Below, piece after piece: positions 26,781 through 35,085 of a stretch of DNA of 64,000 nt (positions are counted from its first letter, which is position 1; every line of letters starts with the position of its first letter). The position numbers and the translations under genes are program-made. Source of the DNA: Rhizobiaceae bacterium (lineage in GTDB: Bacteria; Pseudomonadota; Alphaproteobacteria; Rhizobiales; Rhizobiaceae); assembly GCA_023953845.1 (NCBI GenBank), contig JAMLJC010000001.1, positions 372,001 through 436,000 on the forward strand. The letters run 5' to 3'. A model generated the notes under the pieces. The model was not told where the DNA came from. It saw only the letters and a program-made list of their open reading frames with translations, and did not search any database.

Positions 26781-27317
26781 TCAGGACTTGACCACGCCGA
26801 CGAAGGGCAGTTCGCGGAACGCATGGGCGACGTCCATGCCGTATCCGACGACGAAATAGTCCGGGCAGTCGAAACCGACGAAATCGGCTTCGATATCGGC
26901 CTTACGGCGCATGCGCTTGTCGAGAAGCACGGCGAGCGAGCAGCTTTTCGCGCCGCGCGACAGCATGAGATCCCGCGCGAATTTCAGCGTCTTGCCGGAT
27001 TCGAGGATGTCGTCGACGAGAAGCACGTCGCGCCCGGCGACATCGTTGTCGATATCGCGCAGCACCTTCACCTCGCCGCTCGTCGTGCCCGTTCCGTAGC
27101 TCGATATGAAGATGAACTCGACTTCCGGCGACAGGCCGACGTCGTGCATGGCGCGGATGAGATCGGCCGCGAAGATGAACGAACCCTTGAGCACCGAGAT
27201 GACCAGCAGGTCATGATAGTCGTGCTCGGCAATCTGCTTGGCGAGTTCGAGGTTGCGCCGCGCGATGGCGGACGCGGAGAACAGCACCTCGATCTCTTTG
27301 TCGCGGACAACAGGCAT
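26781..27317 (-). CDS. hpt: Hypoxanthine phosphoribosyltransferase
   Basis: 178 residues. The PRPP-binding motif VLLVDDILESGKT is at residues 98-110, the pyrophosphate loop is in VLKGSFIFAADLIR near 43, the flexible loop SSYGTGTTSGEVK near 72, and the purine-contact segment DYFVVGYGMD near 152-161. It salvages hypoxanthine (and usually guanine) with PRPP to make IMP or GMP. Length and motifs are normal. It lies 11 bp downstream of the FxLYD-like gene on the same strand and may be co-transcribed. Confidence 0.95.
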   Translation of the reverse strand: MPVVRDKEIEVLFSASAIARRNLELAKQIAEHDYHDLLVISVLKGSFIFAADLIRAMHDVGLSPEVEFIFISSYGTGTTSGEVKVLRDIDNDVAGRDVLLVDDILESGKTLKFARDLMLSRGAKSCSLAVLLDKRMRRKADIEADFVGFDCPDYFVVGYGMDVAHAFRELPFVGVVKS

Positions 27318-27328
27318 GGGAGAGGCCC

Positions 27329-27985
27329 CTAATCGTCAAAGGCGACCGAAACGGTCTTCACTCCGTCCTTAGGCATGACAAGGCGCCCGGAAAAGCTGTA
27401 TTTTGCGCCAGGCGCCAGTGGCGTGCGCAATGTCCCCAGCCTGTACACCGCCGTTTCGCCACCCTGCGACAAAACAGTCACCGCCAGCGCGGGCACCTTG
27501 CCGGACAGTTTGCCGTCATTGCGGATCTCTCCGTCGACCACGAGCGCGTCCTCGCCCTCCACCGTGCCGGTAATGGACCGGACATTGTCTATGCGCAGGT
27601 CGGGTTCCTGCGCCGAGATCGCGGCGACAAGCCCCGGCCCGAGGGCGGAATGCCCGCCGGCGACCCAGAACGCCGCGACGACCGCGACGCCGCCTGCAAG
27701 CCAGAATAGCGGACCTCCCCGCGTTCCGCCGGCCTGCGAGCGGCCGTTTCCCCGCTGCAGAAAGGCCAGACCCGCCGGCTTTCTCGGCGCGGCACGCGGT
27801 GTACGAGCATGCGAAATTGATATCTGAGGCTCCGGCGACACCTCGATATAGTCGGCGTCGATCACGTCATGGGCCGCCCAGTCTCCCGCCGGCATGCCAG
27901 CCGGCTCCGCCGACGCGCGCACAACGTCGCGCCTTCCGGCCATCATTTCGCCGGAAACGGAGCGTGCGGTGCCGGAATCAGCCAT
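27329..27985 (-). CDS. Single-pass membrane protein with C-terminal DUF3426/FxLYD-like domain
   Basis: 218 residues. The N-terminal 90 residues are polar and disordered. One helix lies near 93-110 (LFWLAGGVAVVAAFWVAGG), then a beta domain with NVRSITGTVEGEDALVVDGEIRNDGK and FSGRLVMP, typical of FxLYD/DUF3426 domains. Many alphaproteobacteria carry an MJ0042 zinc-finger protein with such a domain beside ftsE. Here no CxxC pair exists at the N-terminus, so the zinc finger is absent or lost. Function unknown. It is divergent from ftsE, with a 184-bp gap. Confidence 0.7.
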   Translation of the reverse strand: MADSGTARSVSGEMMAGRRDVVRASAEPAGMPAGDWAAHDVIDADYIEVSPEPQISISHARTPRAAPRKPAGLAFLQRGNGRSQAGGTRGGPLFWLAGGVAVVAAFWVAGGHSALGPGLVAAISAQEPDLRIDNVRSITGTVEGEDALVVDGEIRNDGKLSGKVPALAVTVLSQGGETAVYRLGTLRTPLAPGAKYSFSGRLVMPKDGVKTVSVAFDD

Positions 27986-28169
27986 CCGTGCTGCGTCTTT
28001 CTCTTTATCCGTTGTCTTAAGCAGGCGTAAAAGAGAATGGTTAACGCTTCTTCACCGGCCTCGCCGCGAAGCGTTCGCAACCGCGGAAATTTAACCGCCG
28101 GTTAACCATGCCGGGACGATTGTCGCCAAGGGTCGGCGCTGCCGCCCGAACCCCTGAGGAAGTCGCAAA

Positions 28170-28829
28170 TTGATCCGGTTCGAGAATGTCGGCCTGCGCT
28201 ACGGACTCGGTCCGGAGATTCTGCGCGACATTTCGTTCGACCTGCCGGAGCGCTCCTTCCAGTTCCTGACCGGTCCTTCCGGCGCGGGCAAGACGTCGCT
28301 GCTCCGGCTGCTGTTCATGTCGCTGAAGCCGACACGCGGACTGATCAACATATTCGGCAAGGACCGCTCGCGAATCACGCCGAAGGAACTGCCCTATCTG
28401 CGCCGCCGCATCGGCGTCGTGTTCCAGGATTTCCGCCTGCTCGACCATATGTCCACCTTCGACAATGTCGCGCTGCCCTTGCGCGTGCGCGGGCGCGAGG
28501 AGGCAAGCTACCGGCACGACGTCGCCGAACTCCTGAAATGGGTCGGCCTCGGCGACCGTATGCACGTCCTTCCGCCGGTGCTTTCGGGCGGCGAGAAGCA
28601 GCGCGTCGCCATCGCCCGCGCCCTGATCGAGCAGCCGGAAATCCTGCTGGCCGACGAACCCACGGGCAACGTCGACCCGCCTCTGGCGCGCCGCCTGCTG
28701 CGCCTCTTCATCGAAATGAACAGGCTTGGCACCGCCGTCGTCATCGCCACCCACGACCTGCACCTGATGGAGCAGGTCGACGCACGCCGCATGGTGCTCA
28801 CCGACGGAAGGCTGGACGTCTATGACTGA
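28170..28829 (+). CDS. ftsE: Cell division ATP-binding protein FtsE
   Basis: 219 residues with a TTG start at 28170, preceded by TGAGGAAG. Walker A GPSGAGKT is at 35-42, the Q-loop is in VVFQDFRLLDHM, signature LSGGEKQRVAIARA, Walker B ILLADEPTGNVD, and the switch histidine is in VIATHDLHLM. With FtsX it forms an ABC-type complex that activates periplasmic peptidoglycan hydrolases at the septum rather than transporting a solute. The stop overlaps the ftsX start by 8 bp, so the two are translationally coupled. Confidence 0.96.
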   Translation: MIRFENVGLRYGLGPEILRDISFDLPERSFQFLTGPSGAGKTSLLRLLFMSLKPTRGLINIFGKDRSRITPKELPYLRRRIGVVFQDFRLLDHMSTFDNVALPLRVRGREEASYRHDVAELLKWVGLGDRMHVLPPVLSGGEKQRVAIARALIEQPEILLADEPTGNVDPPLARRLLRLFIEMNRLGTAVVIATHDLHLMEQVDARRMVLTDGRLDVYD

Positions 28830-29793
28830 TGTTCCGGCCGACGTTCCGCGCGCCCAGCCCGCCTACCGCGCCGCGCGGCGGCCGGCGCCGATCATTCCGG
28901 AGCAAAGCCTGTCCGGGCAGTCGCTGGTGCTCGTCATCGCCATCATGACCTTCCTGTCGTGCCTGACGCTGGGCGCGGTGACGATGATCCGCGACACCGC
29001 ATCCGTGTGGCAGACCCAGATCGCGCGCGAGGCGACCATCCAGATCAAGCCGGCCGAGGGACTGGACATGAACGCCGCGCTCGGAAACGCCGCCAACATC
29101 GCCGCCGGCTTTCCCGGCGTGACCGGCACGCGCATCGTCGACGAGGCGGCGACCGCGCGGCTTCTGGAGCCGTGGCTCGGTGCCAACATCGACTTCGCGC
29201 AGCTGCCGATCCCCCGCCTCGTCATCGTCACCATCGACCGCGCCAGCCCGCCCGATTTCGCGGCCATACGCAGCGCATTGGCCACGGAAATCCCCTCGGC
29301 CAACCTCGACGACCACCGGACATGGGTGGACCGGCTTGTCTCCATGGCGCGCAGCATGGTGACGATCGGCATGTCGGTGCTGGCGCTGATGCTGACGGCG
29401 ACGGTGCTCACCGTGATCTTCGCGACGCGCGGGGCGATGGCGGGGTCCGGTCATATCATCGACGTGCTGCATTTCGTCGGCGCCGAGGCGCGCTTCATCG
29501 CCGTGCAGTTCCGCCGGCATTTCCTGGCCACCGGCGCGAAGGGCGCGGCGGCCGGCGGATTGGCCGCGGTCCTCACCTTCATCGTCTTCTCCTGGTGGTC
29601 GTCCATCAACATGGCGACGCCGGGGGCCGATCAGGCCGCCGCCCTTTTCGGCAATTTCGCCATCGGCGCCAGCGGCTATGCCGGCGTGTTCTTTGTCATG
29701 CTGGCCGTCGCCGGCATCACCGCGCTCACCTCGCATCTCACCGTCGTCGCCTATCTCACCGATATCGAGAACAGGCAACCCGATGGCGGTTGA
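28822..29793 (+). CDS. ftsX: Cell division protein FtsX
   Basis: 323 residues. A cytoplasmic N-terminus is followed by TM1 at about 33-55 (LVLVIAIMTFLSCLTLGAVT), a periplasmic domain of about 130 residues that would contact hydrolase activators, and three C-terminal helices carrying an FtsX-type core (IIDVLHFVGAEARFIAVQFRRHFL). It is the membrane partner of FtsE. The ATG lies inside the end of ftsE and the stop overlaps the next gene, so the three form one compact operon. Confidence 0.93.
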   Translation: MTDVPADVPRAQPAYRAARRPAPIIPEQSLSGQSLVLVIAIMTFLSCLTLGAVTMIRDTASVWQTQIAREATIQIKPAEGLDMNAALGNAANIAAGFPGVTGTRIVDEAATARLLEPWLGANIDFAQLPIPRLVIVTIDRASPPDFAAIRSALATEIPSANLDDHRTWVDRLVSMARSMVTIGMSVLALMLTATVLTVIFATRGAMAGSGHIIDVLHFVGAEARFIAVQFRRHFLATGAKGAAAGGLAAVLTFIVFSWWSSINMATPGADQAAALFGNFAIGASGYAGVFFVMLAVAGITALTSHLTVVAYLTDIENRQPDGG

Positions 29794-30562
29794 TGACGGA
29801 AAAACCGTCTACCGTGGCCTGCCGAATGGCGCTAGCCTTCACGGCATGGCCGAGGACCAACCGACGCCGCCCTCTGGCTTCGATTCCGCTGCGACCGGGA
29901 GCCCGCGCCTCCGGCCGAGTTCGGTATTTCGCGTTTTCCGATTCGTGTTCCTCGCGGCGCTCGCCTGCGTCGCCGTCCTCGCCGGCGGCTTCGGCTTCTT
30001 CGCGGACTATGTGAGCACGCTCGCAACGCCGCGCAATCCGGACCCGGCGGACGCCATCATCGTCGTCACCGGCGGCCGCTCGCGGTTGGAGGCGGCTGTC
30101 GGGCTGCTGAAATCCGGCAAGGGCGAGCGCCTGCTGATCAGCGGCGTGCATCCGGCGGCCGATCTCGACGATCTGCGCGCCGTGACCGGCGGCGACCGCA
30201 CGCTGTTCAAATGCTGCGTCGATGTCGACTATGCCGCGCTGGACACGATCGGCAACGCGCAGGAAAGCGCCAAATGGCTGAAGGACCACAAATTCGCCCG
30301 CGCCATCCTCGTCACCAACAACTACCACATGCCGCGCACGCTGCTGGAGATGAAGCGCTTCGTTCCGGACACGGAATTCGTGCCCTACCCGGTCGTCAAC
30401 ACGCGCATAGACCACGGCAACTGGCTAACCAGCGGCGAGGTGCTGCGGGTACTTTTCACCGAATATGCGAAGTATCTTGCGGCCGTCGCCCGTGGCCTGC
30501 TGCCGCTCGACGGAGACGAAGAGCCCGCCGAGATGGTCAACGTAGCGCCTTCCAACGGCTGA
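29783..30562 (+). CDS. YdcF/DUF218 family protein
   Basis: 259 residues from the ATG at 29783, which overlaps the ftsX stop by 11 bp. A single membrane helix at about 50-72 is followed by a DUF218 domain: ADAIIVVTGGRSRLEAAVGLL, ERLLISGVHP, the NAQESAKWLKDH segment, and VTNNYHMPRTLLEMKRFVP. Related ElyC/SanA proteins affect envelope polysaccharide assembly, but no reaction is established. The frame is open further upstream inside ftsX, but no good ribosome site precedes those starts. The position after ftsEX is common in rhizobia and suggests an envelope role. Confidence 0.88.
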   Translation: MAVDDGKTVYRGLPNGASLHGMAEDQPTPPSGFDSAATGSPRLRPSSVFRVFRFVFLAALACVAVLAGGFGFFADYVSTLATPRNPDPADAIIVVTGGRSRLEAAVGLLKSGKGERLLISGVHPAADLDDLRAVTGGDRTLFKCCVDVDYAALDTIGNAQESAKWLKDHKFARAILVTNNYHMPRTLLEMKRFVPDTEFVPYPVVNTRIDHGNWLTSGEVLRVLFTEYAKYLAAVARGLLPLDGDEEPAEMVNVAPSNG

Positions 30563-30640
30563 CCGCACGGCGAAGCGCCGGCTTTCCATGGCGCGGCGCA
30601 ATGGTGTAACAGCGGCCGACTCCTATCTGCGGACCGCTGC

Positions 30641-31429
30641 ATGCTCGTTCTGAGATCCCTGGCCTTCAATACGGTCTTCTACGCCAGCCTGATTGTTCAG
30701 ATGATCTTCTGGGCGCCCTTCTATTTCCTGTCGCCCCGGCATGCCGCATGGTTCGTGCCGAAGTTCTGGGCGCGCACCTGCGCATGGCTCTACGAAAAGA
30801 TCGCCGACACGCGCTCCGAGATCACCGGCGCCGAAAACCTGCCGGAAGGGTCGTTCATCCTCGCGCCGAAGCACCAGTCATTCTGGGACGCCATCAGCTT
30901 CTTTCCGTATCTCGACGATCCGCTCTACATCCTCAAGCGGGAGCTGCAGTGGATTCCCTTCTTCGGCTGGTACATCATGAAGATGCGCATGATCCCGGTT
31001 GATCGCGGCAGCCGCTCGAAGGCGCTGAAGGCGGTGGTGGCCGCGACAAGGGCCGAGATGGCGCGCAACCCGCGCCAGCTCATCATCTATCCCGAAGGCA
31101 CCCGCCGCGCCCCCGGCGCCGAGCCGGCCTATAAATGGGGCATCGTCGAACTCTACACTTCCCTCGGCATACCCGTGGTGCCGGTGGCTCATGTCGCCGG
31201 CCTCTACTGGCCGCGCCGGAAGTTCCTGCGCTTTCCGGGCACCATCAAGGCCCGCTTCCTGAAGCCGATCGAGCCCGGCCTGTCGAAGGAGGAATTCATG
31301 GCCCGCCTGATCGCCGAGACCGAGGCCGCCTGCGACGCGCTTCTGGTCGACGCCGCGCGTTCGGAGAACCCACCCCCCATGCCGCCCACCGCCATCAAGC
31401 GGCTGGCGGAACTGGGCGTGAAGACCTGA
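30641..31429 (+). CDS. 1-acyl-sn-glycerol-3-phosphate acyltransferase (PlsC-like)
   Basis: 262 residues. An N-terminal membrane helix is followed by the acyltransferase block: motif I HX4D with His78 and Asp83 in APKHQSFWDAISF, motif II KRELQWIPFFGWYIM, motif III IIYPEGTRRAPG, and motif IV PVVPVAHVAGL. The family acylates lysophosphatidic acid to phosphatidic acid in phospholipid synthesis. Whether this is the main PlsC of the cell cannot be told. It lies 78 bp after the YdcF gene and probably ends the ftsEX operon. Confidence 0.91.
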   Translation: MLVLRSLAFNTVFYASLIVQMIFWAPFYFLSPRHAAWFVPKFWARTCAWLYEKIADTRSEITGAENLPEGSFILAPKHQSFWDAISFFPYLDDPLYILKRELQWIPFFGWYIMKMRMIPVDRGSRSKALKAVVAATRAEMARNPRQLIIYPEGTRRAPGAEPAYKWGIVELYTSLGIPVVPVAHVAGLYWPRRKFLRFPGTIKARFLKPIEPGLSKEEFMARLIAETEAACDALLVDAARSENPPPMPPTAIKRLAELGVKT

Positions 31430-31432
31430 AGC

Positions 31433-31858
31433 TTATGCGCCGGGCGACCAGTCCGGCGGGGCCAGTTCAAACGACGAGAAGCTGAAGCCCGGCGAGACGG
31501 TGCAGCCGACCAGCGTCCAGTCTCCAAGGCTTCGTGCCGCCTGCCACCAGCCCGCCGGAACGACGAATTGCGGCCGCTCCCCGGCCGTCAGGTCGATACC
31601 AAGGATATGCCGGACGAGCGGTCCGGCGTCATGTTTCGCCACCTGCAATTCGAGCGGCGCGCCGGCATAATGGTGCCAGACCTCGGCGGCATCTGCGACG
31701 CGGTGCCAGTGAGACCGGTCGCCCGCCTCGAGAAGGAAATAGATCGCGGTCGAATGGCCGCGCTCGCCCCCAGCCTCGTCCCGGAAGGTCTCGGCATACC
31801 AGCCGCCTTCCGGATGACGCTTCATGCCGAGCAATGCGATGATCTCGCTGGCGTTCAT
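31433..31858 (-). CDS. Cupin DUF985 family protein
   Basis: 141 residues of a single small cupin barrel. MKRHPEGGWYAETFRD opens the domain, SHWHRVADAAEVWHHYAG carries the histidines that would bind a metal or ligand, and FVVPAGWWQAARSLGDWTLVGCTVSPGF is the conserved second half of DUF985. Biochemical function is unsettled; related folds are sugar-binding epimerase-like or metal-binding proteins. It lies 23 bp downstream of gloB on the same strand and is convergent with the acyltransferase. Confidence 0.9.
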   Translation of the reverse strand: MNASEIIALLGMKRHPEGGWYAETFRDEAGGERGHSTAIYFLLEAGDRSHWHRVADAAEVWHHYAGAPLELQVAKHDAGPLVRHILGIDLTAGERPQFVVPAGWWQAARSLGDWTLVGCTVSPGFSFSSFELAPPDWSPGA

Positions 31859-31881
31859 GCTGCCGCCGCTTGCCGACGAGA

Positions 31882-32649
31882 TCAGAAATTGTCCTTGCGC
31901 TTGCGGATCTCGGCGAAGACCTCGGCGTCCGTCGCCTTCTCCATGCCGAGATGCTTGCGGATCGACGGATCGTCCCAGCGCAGGAACGGATTGGTCTCCA
32001 GTTCCTCGCCGATCGTGGTCGGCAGCGTCGCCTTGTCCTCGGCGCGCAGCGTCTCGATCCGTACCGCCCGCGCCTTCAGTTTATCGTTCTCGGGATCGAC
32101 CGTGAGCGCGAACTTCGCGTTGGACAGCGTATATTCATGGCCGCAATAGACCACCGTTTCAGGCGGCAGCGCGGCGAGCTTCTTCAGCGACTGGTACATG
32201 ACCGGAGGCGGCGCCTCGAACAGCCGTCCGCAGCCGAGCGCGAACAGCGTGTCGGCGGTGAAGGCGATTTTCGACTTCGGCAGATGATAGGAGACATGGC
32301 CCGCCGTATGGCCCGGCGTCTCGATGACCCGGATCTCCTCGCCGCCGAACTTGATGACATCCCCCTCCCTCACCTCTTCGTCGATGCCCGGAATCTTGTC
32401 CGCCTCGGCTTTCGGCCCGATGATCTTCAGATTGAACTTCTGCTTTAGCGCGAGGTTCGCCTCGACATGATCGGCGTGGTGATGCGTGGTCAGGATGAGG
32501 GTGGGCTTCCAGCCCGTGCGCTCGATCGCGGCGAGAATGGTCGCCTCCTCCGGCGCATCGATCAGCGCCGTCTCGCCGGTTGCCGAATCGTGCATGAGCA
32601 CGCCGAAATTGTCGGCGCGGCATGTGAACTGGTCGATCTGGATCGTCAT
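31882..32649 (-). CDS. gloB: Hydroxyacylglutathione hydrolase (glyoxalase II)
   Basis: 255 residues from the ATG at 32649, which starts MTIQIDQFTCRADNFG as in the family. The binuclear metal motif THHHADH is at residues 55-61, ETPGHTAGHVSYHL supplies the next metal ligand, FTADTLFALGCGRLFE the bridging aspartate, and YCGHEYT the last histidine. The C-terminal FLRWDDPSIRKHL is the glutathione-binding end. It hydrolyses S-lactoylglutathione to lactate in methylglyoxal detoxification. The frame remains open far upstream but only this part is coding. Divergent from the methyltransferase. Confidence 0.95.
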   Translation of the reverse strand: MTIQIDQFTCRADNFGVLMHDSATGETALIDAPEEATILAAIERTGWKPTLILTTHHHADHVEANLALKQKFNLKIIGPKAEADKIPGIDEEVREGDVIKFGGEEIRVIETPGHTAGHVSYHLPKSKIAFTADTLFALGCGRLFEAPPPVMYQSLKKLAALPPETVVYCGHEYTLSNAKFALTVDPENDKLKARAVRIETLRAEDKATLPTTIGEELETNPFLRWDDPSIRKHLGMEKATDAEVFAEIRKRKDNF

Positions 32650-32754
32650 GAAGTGTCTCCGGATTGCGGCCGGAACATAGGGTCCGGAGACCTGCCTGTC
32701 ACCCTCCCTCACCCATTCTTGCAGTCGCGAACGGTCGCAGATAGCTTTCCGCCA

Positions 32755-33534
32755 ATGAATTCCGACATCATCGTCCTGCGCTCTTTCTATGGTTCGGTGC
32801 TCGGCCGGCTGGCCGAGCGCTCGATCACCATGGCTCTGGCCTCGATCTGGGCCAAGCTGCCCAAGGAACGGCTGGTCGGCCTCGGCTACACGGTGCCGTG
32901 GCTCGACCGTTTCGGAACCGATGCCGAATGCGCATGCGCCTTCATGCCGGCCACGCAGGGCGCCGTGGTGTGGCCGGCGGGCGGTCCTTCGGCGACCGCG
33001 CTCGTCTTCGACGAGGAACTGCCGCTGGTCGATGCGTCGATCGACCGGATGCTGGTCGTCCATGCGCTGGAACACGCGGAAAATCCGCGCGAGACGCTGA
33101 AGGAGATCTGGCGCGTGCTCTCCCCAGCCGGCCGCGTCGTCATCGTCGTGCCGAACCGCCGCGGCGTCTGGGCGCGATTCGAGCACACGCCGTTCGGCAC
33201 CGGCCGGCCATTTTCGCGCGGGCAGTTGACCGAACTCCTGCACGAGGCGAATTTCACGCCCTCGGCCTGGGCGGAGGCGCTGCTCTTCCCGCCTTCGAAG
33301 CGCCGCTTCATGATGCGGCTGCACGGCATGTTCGAACGCATGGGACGGCGATTCTGGCCGATCTTCTCCGGCGTCATCGTGGTCGAGGCGCAGAAGCGCA
33401 TCTATCAGGGGCTCCCGGCGACGCAAAGAGCCTCCCGGCGCGTCTTCGTGCCGGTGCTGACACCCCAGAACGCAAGAACGGCCCCGGTGACGGCCGCACG
33501 CAAGGCCGCCCCGCGTCAGACGGCAGGCTGCTGA
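32755..33534 (+). CDS. Class I SAM-dependent methyltransferase (Methyltransf_11-like)
   Basis: 259 residues from the ATG at 32755. The C-terminal half of a Rossmann methyltransferase is clear: DASIDRMLVVHALEHAENP, then LKEIWRVLSPAGRVVIVVPNRRGVWA, then GRPFSRGQLTELL. The N-terminal glycine motif is degenerate (LGYTVPWLDRF in place of GxGxG), so cofactor binding may be altered or lost. In Rhizobiales this gene regularly lies divergent from gloB. The substrate is unknown. Its final 19 bp overlap the convergent MFS gene. Confidence 0.84.
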   Translation: MNSDIIVLRSFYGSVLGRLAERSITMALASIWAKLPKERLVGLGYTVPWLDRFGTDAECACAFMPATQGAVVWPAGGPSATALVFDEELPLVDASIDRMLVVHALEHAENPRETLKEIWRVLSPAGRVVIVVPNRRGVWARFEHTPFGTGRPFSRGQLTELLHEANFTPSAWAEALLFPPSKRRFMMRLHGMFERMGRRFWPIFSGVIVVEAQKRIYQGLPATQRASRRVFVPVLTPQNARTAPVTAARKAAPRQTAGC

Positions 33535-34766
33535 ACGGCCTCCGCAGACCCGGCGCGCCGGGCAACCCACCAGCCAAGGATCGCCGCGGAAAGCAGGACG
33601 CCCGATGCGATCAGCAGCGACAGCCCCGACAGCCAGACCGGGGCGCCGTCGTAGATCGAGTGCGAATAGACCCAGCCGAAGAACAGCGGCGATAGCACGC
33701 CTGCAATGCTGGCGAGGCTCATATTCGCGCCCTGCAATTGCCCCTGCTCCGATTCCGAGACGTGACGCGTCATCAGGGACTGCAGCGTCGGCATGGCGAG
33801 GCCCCAGAGCGCGTTTGGCAGCATGGCGAGGGTGAAGGTGATCCAGTCCGGCGCAAAACCCATGCAGGCGATGCCGACCGAGCCGCCGAACAGCCCGAAC
33901 ACCATGACGGCGCGGTCGCCGAAGCGCTTGACCAGCGGCCCGACGACGACGCCCTGCGCGATCATGTCGAGAACGCCCACCAGCGCCAGCACCGCACCGA
34001 CCTGCCACGGCCCCCAGCCGTAGCGATAGCCGGCATAGAGCACGAACACGGCCGAAAAGACGTGATGCGCGAAATAGAGCAGGAAGTTGACGCCTGCGAG
34101 CCCGAAAAGCTCGGGATGCGAGCGCAGCAGCACCATGGCGCCGAAGGGATTGGCCCGCTTCCACGAGAAGTTCATGCGCTTTTCCGCTGCAAGCGATTCC
34201 GGCAGCACCAGAAGCCCATAGAGGAAAGCGAGGCCGCTCATGGCTGCTGCCGTCCAGAATGGCGCGCGCGGCGAAATCTCCCCGAGGAAGCCGCCGATCA
34301 CCGGCCCGAGCACGAAGCCGCCGCTGAAGGCCGCGCCGATCAGGCCGTAGGCGCGGGCGCGCCCTTCCGGCGGCGTAATGTCGGCCATGTAGGCGAAGGC
34401 TGTCGTGAAGCTCGACGAGGTGATGCCCGCGACGATGCGTCCCGCCGCCAGCCACCAGAGGTTCGGCGCCAGCGCCATCAGCACATAGTCGGCCGCGAGC
34501 CCGAGCGTCGACAGGAGGATCACCGGCCGGCGGCCGTAGCGATCCGACAGCGATCCCATGATCGGCGAGCAGACGAACTGCATCAGCGCCCAGAGCGCCA
34601 CGAACAGCCCGTTGTACCAGCCCGCCTCGGCGTTGGAGCCGGTGAAATCCTCGATGAGGATCGGCCAGACGGGAATGATGATGCCCATCGAGATGATGTC
34701 GAGGGCGGCCGTGATCAAAATGAAAGCGATCGCCGCCTTGCGTTTCGAACCTGCCAGGACTGACAT
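33516..34766 (-). CDS. TetA-like MFS multidrug/tetracycline-type transporter
   Basis: 416 residues with 12 hydrophobic helices. Motif A between helices 2 and 3 reads GSLSDRYGRRPVILLS, and the antiporter motif C resembles GAAFSGGFVLGPVIGGFLG, as in the TetA/TCR group of proton-drug antiporters. Chromosomal homologues are common in rhizobia, and tetracycline resistance cannot be inferred from sequence alone. Nothing next to it looks like a TetR regulator. It is convergent with the methyltransferase gene. Confidence 0.88.
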   Translation of the reverse strand: MSVLAGSKRKAAIAFILITAALDIISMGIIIPVWPILIEDFTGSNAEAGWYNGLFVALWALMQFVCSPIMGSLSDRYGRRPVILLSTLGLAADYVLMALAPNLWWLAAGRIVAGITSSSFTTAFAYMADITPPEGRARAYGLIGAAFSGGFVLGPVIGGFLGEISPRAPFWTAAAMSGLAFLYGLLVLPESLAAEKRMNFSWKRANPFGAMVLLRSHPELFGLAGVNFLLYFAHHVFSAVFVLYAGYRYGWGPWQVGAVLALVGVLDMIAQGVVVGPLVKRFGDRAVMVFGLFGGSVGIACMGFAPDWITFTLAMLPNALWGLAMPTLQSLMTRHVSESEQGQLQGANMSLASIAGVLSPLFFGWVYSHSIYDGAPVWLSGLSLLIASGVLLSAAILGWWVARRAGSAEAVQQPAV

Positions 34767-35085
34767 GACCGGTACCTCGAACGATTGGAGGCGGGCTTAT
34801 ACGTGCGTCGGCGGGGCAAGGCCACCCCGACGCCTGCGGGATAATGCAGCCTCCTGACAAACGCTGAACTGCCCGCCGGGGCGCGAAAAACTCGGCGGCA
34901 GGTTCGCGAGGCAGAAGCATGATCCCGAAAAGGCGGGTGACGACAGAGATCATGGCTCCAACAAAAACGTGGAGCCGGACGACGTTCCAACGAAACGGAA
35001 GCGGGCTCTGGCGTCGCCCGCTCGTTGCGCTACCATCGTCCGAACCGGAGCGCGATGCCGTCCGGCATGAGAACAGGGAGGGAAG
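34767..35085. other. 319-bp intergenic region with an inverted repeat
   Basis: This gap separates the divergent MFS and AroE-like genes. It has no convincing protein frame. It contains the arms AGCATGATC (34916-34924) and GATCATGGCT (34948-34957), followed by CCCGAAAAG inside the loop. This resembles the GATCATGC-type palindromic repeat seen scattered in Mesorhizobium genomes. Promoters for both genes should lie here; none is clear enough to call. Confidence 0.45.

Noticed and set aside
32690..32715. Possible Pho box before the methyltransferase (CTGTCAC then CCTCACC)
   Set aside because: Only one half site fits the consensus; the second lacks the TGTCA core, and the neighbourhood gives no reason for phosphate control.
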